From Valencia hispanica (taxonomy: Eukaryota; Chordata; Actinopteri; Cyprinodontiformes; Valenciidae): a DNA stretch of 64,000 nucleotides. Of the stretch, positions 50,262-60,689 are shown piece after piece. Under the pieces are notes generated by a model that was not told the DNA's origin, ran no database searches, and worked only from the letters and a program-made list of their open reading frames with translations. The stretch is from NCBI GenBank assembly GCA_963556495.2, contig OY747702.1, positions 27,318,403 through 27,382,402 of the forward strand, read 5' to 3'. Each line of letters begins with the position of its first letter. Position 1 is the stretch's first letter. Position numbers and translations under genes: made by a program.

Positions 50262-51425
50262 ATAAAGCATAAAACACACACTACATAAGACATGTAAAGT
50301 AAAAACAGCAATAAAGCATGAAACACACACAAAACGTATGATACATGAAAACATTACTCAAAGGCAGCTTTAAACAGATGGGGTTTTAGCCTTGATTTAA
50401 AAGAACTCAGTGTTTCAGCAGCTTTTCAGTTGTCTGGAAGTTTGTTCCAGATTAGAGGAGCATAGAAACTGAAAGCTGCTTCTCCATGTTTGGTTCTAAT
50501 TCTAGAGATGTTGAGTAGACTGAATGGTCTGGGGGTTGGTATAGTGACAGTACATCTTCAACATACATTGGCGCTAGGCCATTCAGTGATTTATAAACTA
50601 GTAGGAGTATTTTGAAGTCTATTCTCTGAGCTACAGGCAGACAGTGTAAGGACTTTAGAACTGGGGTGATGTGCTCTACTTTCCTGGTTCTAGTGAGGAC
50701 ATGAGCAGCAGCGTTCTGGATCAGCTGCAGCTGTCTGAGTTTTTAGGCAGACCTGTGAAGACACTGTTGCAGTAATCAATCCAACTAAAGATGAGTGCAT
50801 GGATGAGTTTTTCGAGGTACTGTTGCAACATCAGTACTTTATTCCTAGAAATGTTTTTCAAGTGATAGAAGGCTGACCTTGTTATTGCCTTTATGTGACC
50901 CTGGAGGTTCAGGTCTGAGTCCATCACTACACCTAGATTTTGGGCCTGGTCAGTAGTTTCTAGCTGTATTAACTGAAGCTGTGTGCTGACTCTTGATCGT
51001 TCCTCTTTAGGTCCCAAAATAATTACTTCAGTTTTGTTTCTGTTCAGCTTGAGAAAGTCATGGCACATCCATCCACTGATTTGCTCGATGCATTTACTTA
51101 CGGTTTGGATGGGTTCAAAGTCACTTGTTGACATTGTAATGTAAAGCTGAGTATCATCTGCATAGTTATGGTAGCTAATCTTATTGGTTGTTATAATCTG
51201 GGCCAGTGGGAGCATGTAGATATTAAATAAGAGGGGCTCCAGAATGGAGCCCTGGGGCACCCCGCATGTGATTTCTGTTCGTTCTGATGAAAAGTTTCCT
51301 ATTGAAGCAAAGAAGTCCCTGTTCTTTAGGTAATACTCAAACCAGCCAAGTACTTTACCAGAGAGTCTGGCCCAGCTCTCCAGTCGTTCCAATACTACAT
51401 GATGATCAACAGTGTCAGTAAGCAT
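50262..51425 (-). pseudogene. L2/CR1-type LINE, 5'-truncated, reverse transcriptase
   Basis: A 234-codon minus-strand frame (51425 to 50721) holds the reverse transcriptase core: '[13 protein letters not shown]' (motif A Asp), '[13 protein letters not shown]', '[12 protein letters not shown]' (catalytic YADD), '[15 protein letters not shown]' and '[11 protein letters not shown]'. After a frameshift near 50740 the reading continues with '[11 protein letters not shown]' and 'HITPVLKSLHCLPV', then 'LVYKSLNGLAPMYV', the usual C-terminal segment. It ends in an AT-rich 3' tail near 50262. The endonuclease and upstream parts are absent, the usual result of incomplete reverse transcription. Insertion point: inside the copia-type remnant. 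Confidence 0.9.
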
Positions 51426-51836
51426 GTAGAATATTTCACCAAATATTGTAGGTATTTAAACATGCATGTATACTTTTGATCCAGCTCCAATGAATCTTTA
51501 AAAACCCAAATTATTACATTTATGCTGATTGTGACCTTTATCCAAACTTTTAGTGTGAACGGTGTGAAAACTAATATCCTCACACTTTAAAAGCACCTCG
51601 TGTTTTTGTGACTCTTTAAAACAACACTAAGTAAGTTTTCCTCTCTGGGTCCCCCTACAGTTGGGAAAAATGTATTGTTTTCTACTACTGTCGTAAAATC
51701 TGTTATGGTTACACCAGGGGATTCACATTTACAAGCGATACCCTCTAATGTTACAGATTTTCATGTCTTGGGCAGCCTTTGTGTCAAATGTCTTCATCCC
51801 AGGTACATTTTCTATTTTTCAGCATGTCATATGTAC

Positions 51837-52901
51837 CACCGCTTCTATAAACCTGATGTGGAATTTCTTACCATTGCAGATCCAACATCCCTTTGTGATC
51901 CACATAATCAGTATCTGAATGGACTATTATTTGAATTACACCATTCCACTTTCTTATAAAGTCAAGTTTTCTTTCTGCGCAGAGGCTGCAGCATTCTTCG
52001 CAGTGGATATGTCAAGGTTTTAAAATAGTCACAGTCCGCTGCAAACACGTTCAGGGCAGAGTCCTGCAATGTCGTGGGTACCCGTTTCAAGATGGAAAAA
52101 TAGATCAATTAAATTTCATGGGTCTGGCGGAACTTTCTTTACTGCGGGCAAAAATATATATATGTAATATTTTTGTTTAAGACTCCCAAAGAGAATCCTG
52201 TTGAGAGAGCATGCCAGAATATTCCTCCAACTTTGCACTGACAACAATTCATTGTAATATATTGAGCTAAATATTGACTAAATTGAATGAAAAATTAAAT
52301 TATATTGAATAGGTTTTCGATTTTTTTTCACCAAAGTAAAAAAAAAAACTGTCAAAGACCGAAATTAACGCGATCCCTGATTTAATGTGAATTATAGTAG
52401 AATTAATTATTTGTCTTTTTTGCATTGGAATATTGCACAGCTGAAATTTATTTGATGCAGAGATCACAGTGAAGAAACAAAATATTGTCCACAGTCCCTG
52501 GCTTTAACGGTGTTCTCTGTTCCTGAATTGGAAATTCAGCCGCAGAAAGGTCTCTGGCAGCGCTGGCTGCCTAGATAGCGAGAATATTCCACAATCAGCG
52601 CAACGTTGGAAAATTTTCTCTCACGCTCTTTTCACCAACACAATATATCAACACGATCCTCTTTTGGAGTCTTAAACAAAACATTAAAACAATTATATTT
52701 TCTCACTTGCAACCCGCCCGCATCAAAGAAACTTCCTCCCCGACCCGTCAAATTTAATTTATCTATTTTTCCACCCAGAAACAACTTTATACGGGTCAAC
52801 CGCGTGCACCGCACAGAACGGCAAGGGTTGCGAAGGGAACTGTTTTTCATTTTTTTATTGTTTCACATATTCTTCTGTTGCGAGTAGCCTATATTATTAT
52901 T
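51837..52901 (-). mobile_element. hAT transposon fragment (copy 1) with 8-bp target duplication
   Basis: Perfect 8-bp direct repeats, ATATGTAC, flank it (51829-51836 and 52902-52909), the size used by hAT elements. Copy A of the host MITE has a single ATATGTAC at this point (48160-48167). On the minus strand there is a hAT C-terminal dimerisation region: 'DILCWWKERERKFSNVALI' and, after a frameshift, 'AASAARDLSAAEF' followed by 'LKPGTVDNILFLHCD'. Relative to copy 2 it lacks about 130 bp. It is non-autonomous. Confidence 0.8.
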
Positions 52902-52917
52902 ATATGTACGACGGCGT

Positions 52918-53095
52918 AGAGCTGTCAGCCATATAATAAAGAAATTAGACCGTATCACGTTATAACGTTACTGTAAAAACGTGAAAACCACTTGAAACTA
53001 AAACATTATAACGTGATAGTTTCCCGTTTTTACAATAAACTATCACGTTATAACGTGATACGGTCTAATTTCTTTATTATATGGATGACAGCTCT
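52918..53095. repeat. Large imperfect palindrome, ~50-bp arms
   Basis: The left arm at 52918-52968 starts 'agagctgtcagccatataat' and includes 'attagaccgtatcacgttat'. The right arm at 53045-53095 is its reverse complement with one mismatch visible. The ~75-bp loop has further inverted pairs, such as 'gtaaaaac' with 'gtttttac' and a self-complementary 'cacgttataacgtg'. The DNA or RNA could fold into a long cruciform or hairpin. It belongs to the MITE-like element. Confidence 0.9.
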
Positions 53096-56000
53096 GTTCT
53101 GACGATCTGTGCTACCTCCTCAGAATGTCCTACCGTAGCGCGCATCTGTCGGTGCTACCCCTTGAAAAGTATGTTTATATGCCGAAAACAACAACTGTTA
53201 GCTTTGATGTTAAACATAATCATCGGAAAATATTTTTCAAGTGACGGGATTGAAGTGGCAGTTTAGCAGTAATGCCTAACATAGCAAAAAATTATGAATA
53301 ACGAAAACTTTTCTTTCAATCCACAGAACATGCAACCCGTTTAATATCAAGCTAAAACTAGCACATAAAGATGCACTAAAAACCATGATCAGAATATCCT
53401 ACCTGTTAAATAGGCCTATAGATGAATAGCACACTGTGGAAATCTGTTAGTTTGTAAAGCAGCTAATGAATATATACCAAGCCAGTAAGACGTAGAGCAG
53501 ATGGCAGTATTATTACTCCAAAATATTAAAATGTAGTAGCCTATGATAATAAGCACAAATAGCTCGCAAAATACACCGCATTTACTGTACGACTCAAATT
53601 AATGGGACTTGTTCACATGCAGTGTAACGATATCACAGAAGTGAAACTAACATACAAGGGCTGTCATGTAAACTTGAAACCAGTAGCTTAAGAAAAGCCT
53701 TAAAATATTTTGAATAAAAATTAGCCAGTAATAAAATAATTTGTTTAAAACTCACCATAAACTTCAAAGAAATAAAACAGACAAAATGGATCTTCCAGGT
53801 AGGAATTCTTGATTACAGATTTGCTGAGTAAGCGAATTGTGACGTAACATCGAAATGTGCATGCAGGTAGCACAGAAAGTCGGAACACCGGTGTACAGAT
53901 GAATACAATTTCGGCTCCGTCATGATGACAATTGTTCAAGCTACCTGCTGCTAGGTATCTTCCATTTATATGTACCTGTCGAGTATGCTCCACCCAGAGA
54001 GCCTTGCATGACGCTGCACCTACCGGCTTTTGTGAAGCCTGCCGTAAAGCAAGTCGCATTTGAACTACAAAACCACTACCCGACGACCCAAAGTTACATA
54101 GTGCTGTTATGGCCGATAGAGGGCCGCAAAGCCAATGCAGAAGTGCCGTTTCACCCTGTTATGAGTTGATCAACCACTGACACGAGTTTGGAAACATTAT
54201 TTTAAGGTTAAAAAAAACTCTTTAGTGTTGCTTTAAGTACAGAGAAAAAACAGAACAATTTAGAAGGAATTTAAATAATTCAGGATGTAAAAAAAGTATT
54301 TTTCTTTGTTGCATAATGTTGCATAAGAGTTTTTGCACAAGAGTTTTGCATAATTTTGTTGTTAGAAAAGCTTATGAATTTAAAAAGCTATATTTTGCTA
54401 TGTATTGTTGTAATTACAGTTAACATTTGTATAAAACTGTTACCCTAAAAAGGATATGTCAACCCAAAGTTGTGAGGTCCTACAATAATGATCATGGTTG
54501 TTTTTTGTATAATTATGTGTATGATGTAGTAGAAGTGAAAGAAGAAATCTAACAAAAATGGATGATGCAGGACAAACTCCATGTATCTTAACTTTCTCTG
54601 ACTGTTAAGTCATTTTTCATTACTTTTTTGTTTATTTATTCTTGCATTATAATTTTTTAAGTGTCCAGTCCAGGCAGTTTGGGCCATATCTTAATAATTT
54701 AGCACTTTGTGCTTTAAGTTTTTGTGCGAATTGAGTGCCGGATACAAGCTGCTTTTAGAAAGCAAAACACCCACAGGCCAGTAATAATGCTTTAAGTACA
54801 AGATGAGTGAGGGATGCTATGAATAGCAGCAAATGTCTGTCATGACAAAAGATAAAGGACAGCACAAATTTTTTTCCGCCTGTTTGTAGTGACGGTATGA
54901 AAATCACGTGGACAGGTGCCAGCTGTGGAAGGAAAAGCAGAAACAAATCCAGTCAAAGCCTCATTAAGACCATCAGCAGCAGTTTAACACGAGGGATTAA
55001 ACTCCAAACTGGATCTTTAACGGTCAGCCGGCTCACCTTCGTGTCACTCCCTGTCACTCACTGATAAAGTCATTGTTGACTCACAGTCTGCTGACATCAA
55101 GGCTGTAAAAAGTTTCCCAGCTCTCAGTCTCACATAAAGACACTGTGATCGTAAAATAACTACACAAAGTGAGCTGGCATTCGTCTATATTTTATGCTGT
55201 ATTTTACATCATAAAAAAATCACCAAGATAGCAGAAAATCTATGTTTTTTATATTTATAATTGTTAGACTTTATGAGAAAATGCTTACTATCTTATTCCT
55301 TGTATAAAATCATACAACATTCCCTACAAAAGTTTTTATAGCTAAATAAGGATTTCTGTTGGGGTATTAAGACCTGTCATTGTATAGGTATTGTTTGTAT
55401 GCACAAGATGCTTTAATATTTTGTTCTGTGTCATTTGAAGCACCAGAGAGGAAACACGTATACCATGACAGCAACCTTTTTTTGGTGACAATATGGCAAA
55501 CAAAAAAATAATTTTATGTTTTAAATAATGGGTTGATAAAAGTTCAAATTAAACATACTGCTTTGGGATTTGTTGCTACGAGGTGGGACAGAAAGACAAA
55601 GCTGCACTTATTTGATTATTTTCAAAGTTTCTGTTAAATGCAATACTTCTTGAGTGTCTCACTTATTTCCCCCAGGTTGTATATTCACATTCACAGGAAA
55701 ATGGAGGACACTCTTTCAGAGATACCAAATCAGCTTGAGCTGAGGTTTACAAAGGAATTTCATGGTTGACTGCAAGATCCCTAGGTCCTGTGGCTGTAAA
55801 ACAAACCCAAATCTCTATCCCTCCACCACCATGCTAGACAGTTGGTATGAGTGTTTGTGCTTATGTTTAGGTTTGGCTTATCATCTCCACTTAAGTCAGA
55901 TCTGTTGAAGGACATTGTTCCAAATACAGTGGGGCAAAAAAGTATTTGGCAGCCACCAATTTTGCAAGTTGTCCCACTTAAAAAAATGAGAGAGGTCTGT

Positions 56001-56177
56001 AATTTTCATCATAGTTACATTTCAACTGTGAGAGACATAATATAAAAAAATATATAGGAAATCATGTTCTATGATTTTTAAAGAATTTATTTATATAATG
56101 TACAGAAAATAAGCACCTACAAATGATTACAAAGACCTGTTACTTCTTTAAGAAGCTCTTCTATCCTCCACTTCATA

Positions 56178-58070
56178 GGTGTCATTTTAGCCTGGTACGC
56201 CAGGGACATGTCCCCAGCAATATTTATGATTGACGATTTTGTCCCCACCACTTCTATAAACCTGATGTGGAATTTCTTACCATTGCAGATCCAACATCCC
56301 TTTGTGTTCCCAGCACAATATCCACATAATCAGTATCTGAATGGACTATTATTTGAATTACACCATTCCACTTTCTTATAAAGTCAAGTTTTCTTTCTGC
56401 GCAGAGGCTGCAGCATTCTTCGCAGTGGATATGTCAAGGTTTTAAAAGAGTCACAGTCCGCTGCAAACACGTTCAGGGCAGAGTCCTGCAATGTCGTGGG
56501 TACCCGTTTCAAGATGGAAAAATAGATTAATTAAATTTCATGGGTCTGGCGGAACTTTCTTTACTGTGGGTAAAAATATATATACCTAATATTTTTGTTT
56601 AAGACTCCCAAAGAGAATCATGTTGAGAGAGCATGCCAGAATATTCCTCCAACTTTGCACTGACAACAAAATGTTCTCAATATCCAGGCATCCAGCACTG
56701 ACAGAGAGAGAATTTTCTGGGACTAGATTTGCTATTAGTTTCTGCACAGCCATCTCTACAACAGCTGTGCAATATTTCAAAGAAATTAAAGGGACATAAT
56801 TCATTGTAATATATTGAGCTAAATATTGACTAAATTGAATGAAAAATGTAATTATATTGAATAGGTTTTCGATTTTTTTTCACCAAAGTAAAAAAAAAAA
56901 CTGTCAAAGACCGAAATTAACGCAATCCCTGATTTAATGTGAATTATAGTAGAATTAATTATTTGTCTTTTTTGCATTGGAATATTGCACAGCTGAAATT
57001 TATTTGATGCAGAGATCACAGTGAAGAAACAAAATATTGTCCACAGTCCCTGGCTTTAATGGTGTTCTCTGTTCCTGAATTGGAAATTCAGCCGCAGAAA
57101 GGTCTCTGGCAGCGCTGGCTGCCTAGATAGCGAGAATATTCCACAATCAGCGCAACGTTGGAAAATTTTCTCTCACGCTCTTTCCACCAACACAATATAT
57201 CAACACGATCCTCTTTTGGAGTCTTAAACAAAACATTAAAACAATTATATTTTCTCACTTGCCACCCGCCCGCATCAAAGAAACTTCCTCCCCGACCCGT
57301 CAAATTTAATTTATCTATTTTTCCACCCAGAAACAACTTTATACGGGTCAACCGCGTGCACCGCACAGAACGGCAAGGGTTGCAAAGGGAACTTTTTTTC
57401 TTGTTTTACATATTCTTCTGTTGCGAGTAGCCTATATTTAGCCAACATTGTTCTTTGTGCTACGTTGTGGATCTTAATGATTCTTGCAAACCAACACCCT
57501 AATGATGGTTTTCAGTGCCGTTTGGAAAACAAAACACATAAGCTTATGGCTTCCAACTGTGGCGACTGTGGCTTAGGAGTGAGGAGTTTGTCTTGTAATC
57601 GGAGGGTTGCCAGTTCAAACCCCTGCTCCGTCTGTCTCAGTTGTTGTGTCCTTGGGCAAGACACTTCACCCTTCTGTCAACTGGTGGTGGTCAGAGGGCC
57701 CGGTGGTGCCAGTGTTCTGCAGCCTCACTTCCGTCAGTGTGCCCCAGGCAGCTGTGGTTACAATGTAGCTTGCCATCACCAGTGCGTGAATGACTGAATG
57801 TAGTGTGAAGTACTTTGGGGTCCTCAAGGACTAAATAAAGCACTCTACAAGTGCAGACCATTTACCATTTATTGATTGAATAAAGATACGATTTTCAACT
57901 CATGTTTATACACTTCAGTGGATATTGTAATGAAACCTGAAACTGATGAATACTTATAAGCTATATGAATAATTAATTATAATTGTCCCCAGCAATCATC
58001 AAACCACACTCAAGTTTATGGTTATTGTCCCCAGCAAAAAAACACAAAAAAAACACTGACGCCCTTGCTC
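56178..58070 (-). mobile_element. hAT-related insertion (copy 2) with embedded SINE
   Basis: The stretch 56251-57436 matches copy 1 (51841-52893) almost base for base, but keeps about 130 bp (around 56669-56797) and a few bases near 56305 that copy 1 lacks. The minus strand encodes the same hAT dimerisation region ('WWKERERKFSNVALIVEYSR' and, in another frame, 'LKPGTVDNILFLHCD'). 'gtccccagcaa' recurs at about 56209, 57985 and 58026, near both ends. The outer borders are estimated from where Tc1 similarity stops and restarts. Confidence 0.65.
57559..57870 (+). mobile_element. SINE with tRNA-like head and LINE-like tail
   Basis: The tRNA-like head 'ggcgactgtggcttagg' is followed by a B-box-like 'agttcaaaccc' at 57612-57622. 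The body has 'gtgtccttgggcaagacact' and 'gtcagagggcccggtggtgc', and the tail 'gaatgactgaatgtagtgtg' runs to 'acaagtgcagaccattt'. It is the same family as 60293-60622 and the minus copy at 9757-10040. It lies inside the hAT-related insertion, which itself sits inside a Tc1 element. Confidence 0.85.
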
Positions 58071-58159
58071 CTCTTGTTACCTGTATTAATGGCACCTGTT
58101 TGAACTCATTATCTGTATAAAAGACACCTGTCCACACCTTCAAACAGTCATACTCCAAC

Positions 58160-59100
58160 CTCCTCCACGGCCAAGACCAGAGAGCTGTAAAAGGAACCAG
58201 AAACAAGATTGTAAACCTGTACAAGACTGGGATGAGCTAATCTAAAATAGACAACCATCTTGGTGAGAAGAGATTAACTGTTGGAAATTTTTTTAGAAAA
58301 AGGAATAAATACAAGACAACTGGCAATCTCCCTGGGGCTCCATGCAAGATCTCACCATGTAGGGTACAAACGATCTTGTGAACGGTGAGGAAACAGCCCA
58401 GAACTACACGGGGGGGGAACTGGTCAATGACCTGAAGAGAGCTGGGACCACAATAACAAAGGTTAATACTAGTAATACACTACATTGTCATGGATTAAAA
58501 TCCTGCAGCGCTCGAGGTTAACCCAGCACATGTCCAGGGCCGTCTAAAGTTTGTCAGAGATCATCTAAATGATCCAGAGGAGGATTTGGAAAATGTAATG
58601 TGGTCAGATGAGACCAAAATAGAACTCTTTGCTATAAATACTGAGTTGCATTACAAGAACACCATACCATCTGTAAAGCATGGGGGTGGGACAGGATGAC
58701 TAATGTTCATTAAGGAAAGGATGAATGGGGCCATGTATCGTGAGATTTTGTGCAAAAACCTCATTCCATCAGTGAGAGTAAGTAACGTGGCTGGATTCCT
58801 CCAACATGACAATGATCCCAAACCCATCACCTGGGCAACGAAGGAGTGGCTACATAAAAAAACATATCAAGGTTCTGGAGTGGCCTAGCCAGTCTCCAGA
58901 CCTCAGTCCAACAGAGAATCTGTGGAGGAAGTCGAACGTCCGTGATGCCCAGCGACAGGCCCAGAACATCACAGCTCTAGAGAAGATCTGCATGAAAGAA
59001 TGGACCAAAATACCGGCTACAGCGTGTGCAAACCTGGTGAAGACTTATAGAAAACGTTTGACCTCCGTCATTGCCAACCGAGGTTACATTACATTAAGTA
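58160..59100 (+). pseudogene. Tc1-like transposase pseudogene
   Basis: Broken frames encode a Tc1 transposase. The first catalytic Asp is in 'NVMWSDETKIELFAINTE' (58590-58645), then 'SVKHGGGT'. The second Asp is in '[19 protein letters not shown]' and the last acidic residue in '[13 protein letters not shown]'. The C-terminal part '[20 protein letters not shown]' is intact. The normal start ATG is changed (near 58165), and stops and shifts occur throughout the N-terminal half. All three acidic positions survive, but not in one frame. Confidence 0.85.
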
Positions 59101-59840
59101 TTGAGGAGGACTTTTGTTATTGGCCAAATACTTATTTTCTGCACCATTATACAAATCAATTCTTTAAAAATCATACATTGGGATTTCCTGGAATTTTTTT
59201 CACTTTCTGTCTGTCACAGTTGAAGTGTACCTATGATAAAAACTACAGACCTCTCTCATCTTTCTAAGTGGGACAACTTGCACAAATCGGTGGCTGCCAA
59301 ATATTTTTTTGCACCACTGTATCTTCTATTTCAGTCAGAAGCTATTTACCAAATCTAAGTCTTATCATAAATTGCCACCTGAATTTATTAAATGGAGCAC
59401 TGAAGCTGGATCTATTTTCAGGCGCATAGGCTGCCAAATTTTTTTCAGAAAATGCTTTCTGAGGCTTCTGTTAGCAACTCTTCAGAACAAACCATGCTTT
59501 TTTGTCTATTTGTGCCATCAAGAACTTTAACAGTAAACATTCTAGCTAAGTAGTTATAAGTTTTAGCACAGAAATCTCCCACTTTGATCCTTTCTGTGCT
59601 GTTGCATGAATCACCATTAAACTCCACCAAGTATAGGTCTAAGTGCATTCAGAATGAGGGTTAATGACGTCATTTGCACCCACCATCAGGTCTCTTGTTG
59701 ACTCATGACATTAAAAAAAGAAAATAAAATTCCCAGAAATGCAGCTGTGCACTCATCTCCTATACATATATCATTTCATAATGTGCCGTGCATCATACTT
59801 TTAGTTTCTTATTATAATTTCAAATGGGATTTGCTTTCAG

Positions 59841-59962
59841 AGTGAAAAGAAGATGACCAGCGAGAACCCATCCGCAATCTCCATGGCTCTAATGAACCCC
59901 CAAATGGCCTCCTCCTCTGCAGACAGCAAAAACTCCTCCACGCAGCAGCTCTCGATCAGCGT
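59841..59962 (+). CDS. sh3rf2: sh3rf2-like exon: linker before SH3-3
   Basis: Codons 386-425 plus two bases of codon 426. The acceptor is 'tttgctttcag' and the donor CGT|GTGAGT. It starts SEKKMTSENPSAISMALMNP and continues with a Ser-rich stretch ending STQQLSISV at the junction. 'SENPSAISMALMNP' occupies the place of the 'EIS-PVLISSSNP' motif that precedes the third SH3 in mammalian SH3RF1/2, with only loose similarity. The phase-2 end matches the single base that opens the next exon, forming a Val codon (GT+G). The exon lies 22.7 kb from the preceding one but only 134 bp from the next. Confidence 0.85.
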
Positions 59963-60096
59963 GTGAGTCATTTCTAAAACATTACATTATTAAGATGATA
60001 TTGTAGTGTGCAAGAATGAAAGTATTAACAATATAAAAAGAAATGCTGGAGTACAGGTTTATGGACCATTAAAGATAATCTGGGGTGTGCCTCCAG
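59963..60096 (+). other. Short 134-bp intron
   Basis: Runs from GTGAGT to 'ggtgtgcctccag'. Contains nothing else. Confidence 0.85.
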
Positions 60097-60267
60097 GTGC
60101 GCTGTCCTGTACTCTTACAAACCTCGACGACCGGAGGAACTGGAGCTGAGGAAAGGAGAGATGGTGGGTGTGTACGGAAAGTTCAAAGAGGGCTGGCTGC
60201 GTGGGCTGTCGCTCAGAACGGGAAGAGTGGGCATTCTTCCTAGCAACTACATCACCCCTGTGCTCAG
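60097..60267 (+). CDS. sh3rf2: sh3rf2-like exon: SH3-3 domain
   Basis: One base completing codon 426, codons 427-482, then two bases (AG) of the next codon; donor CAG|GTGAGA. It encodes a whole SH3 domain: AVLYSY (ALYDY motif, residues 428-433), ELELRKGE, then GKFKEGWLRG with the conserved Trp at 459, RVGILPSNYI with Pro 474 and Tyr 477, ending TPVL. The 'GWLRG-SL-TGRVGI' run is closest to the third SH3 of SH3RF2, the best evidence for choosing sh3rf2 over sh3rf1 or sh3rf3. The open codon shows that at least one more coding exon follows, but none was found before 64000. In relatives the missing C-terminus carries the PP1-binding region. Confidence 0.93.
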
Positions 60268-60292
60268 GTGAGAGACTGCATTTATATACATT

Positions 60293-60622
60293 CGGGGCGA
60301 CCGTGGTTCAGGTGGGAGGAATTCGTCCATTATCCTGGTGGGTTGGCGGTTCAAACCACCTCTCAGTCTGTCTCGGTCGTTGTGTCCTTGGGCAAGACAC
60401 TTCACCCGCTTTTCCTGGTGGTGGTGGTCAGAGGGCCCGGTGGTGCCTATGTCCAGCAGCCTCGCCTCTGTCAGTGTGCCCCAGGGCCGCTGTGGCTATG
60501 ATGTAGTAGGTTATCACCACCAGCATGTGAATATGTGCGTGAACTGGCGAATGACTGAATGTAGTGTGAAGCGCTTTGTGGTCCTCTGACTGAAAAAGCG
60601 CTATACAAATGCAGGCCATTTC
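60293..60622 (+). mobile_element. SINE 25 bp after the SH3-3 exon
   Basis: The tRNA-like head 'cggggcgaccgtggttcagg' and B-box-like 'cggttcaaacc' (60348-60358) are followed by the family body 'gtgtccttgggcaagacact' and a LINE-like tail 'gtgaagcgctttgtggtcct' ending 'caaatgcaggccatttcc'. It is less diverged than the copy at 9757-10040. It lies only 25 bp from the exon border. Confidence 0.88.
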
Positions 60623-60689
60623 CATGCAAGAATGCTTTTAGTCATCTCAAATAACCAAATAAAAAGAGAAGGTAAATAGAAACTAGAAA

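Larger units (their letters stand above)
51620..54232 (+). mobile_element. MITE-like element copy B, containing a hAT insertion
   Basis: It is flanked by TTAA on both sides (51616-51619 and 54233-54236). The ends are inverted: the left reads 'aacaacactaagtaagtttt' and the right, reversed, begins 'agcaacactaaagagttttt'. A second TIR-like motif, 'gttacatagtgctg', lies inward at about 54094. Without the 1065-bp insertion at 51837-52901 it is about 1.55 kb. It has no transposase. TTAA flanks are typical of piggyBac-type insertion, but the terminal sequence does not settle the superfamily. Confidence 0.7.
55927..59319 (+). mobile_element. Tc1-like transposon split by nested insertions
   Basis: The ends are 'cagtggggcaaaaaagtatt' next to TA (55925-55926) and, reversed at the other side, 'cagtggtgcaaaaaaatatt' next to TA (59320-59321). 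The inverted repeats pair over about 200 bp, including 'caagttgtcccactta' and 'gatgagagaggtctgta'. The span of 3393 bp is about twice the normal size because hAT-related sequence and a SINE (about 56180-58070) interrupt it between the left arm and the transposase. At 58075 the Tc1 sequence resumes with 'tgttacctgtattaatggca'. Confidence 0.88.
37105..59840 (+). other. 22.7-kb intron rich in nested transposons
   Basis: Phase-0 intron between the linker exons, from GTGAGT to 'tttgctttcag'. No intervening exon was recognised. Stretches with nothing recognised are 37105-38389, 39345-41199 (apart from a TGA repeat), 43261-44263, 45829-47339, 51426-51619, 54237-55926 and 59322-59840. The remaining parts are listed as separate elements. 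Confidence 0.7.

Noticed and set aside
49391..50354. Minus-strand frames of 71-117 codons over the copia remnant
   Set aside because: They are antisense shadows; the plus strand carries the recognisable integrase and reverse-transcriptase motifs.
60168..60589. Frames of 77-112 codons running through the SH3-3 exon and SINE
   Set aside because: Wrong frame for the exon, and the rest is non-coding SINE sequence.
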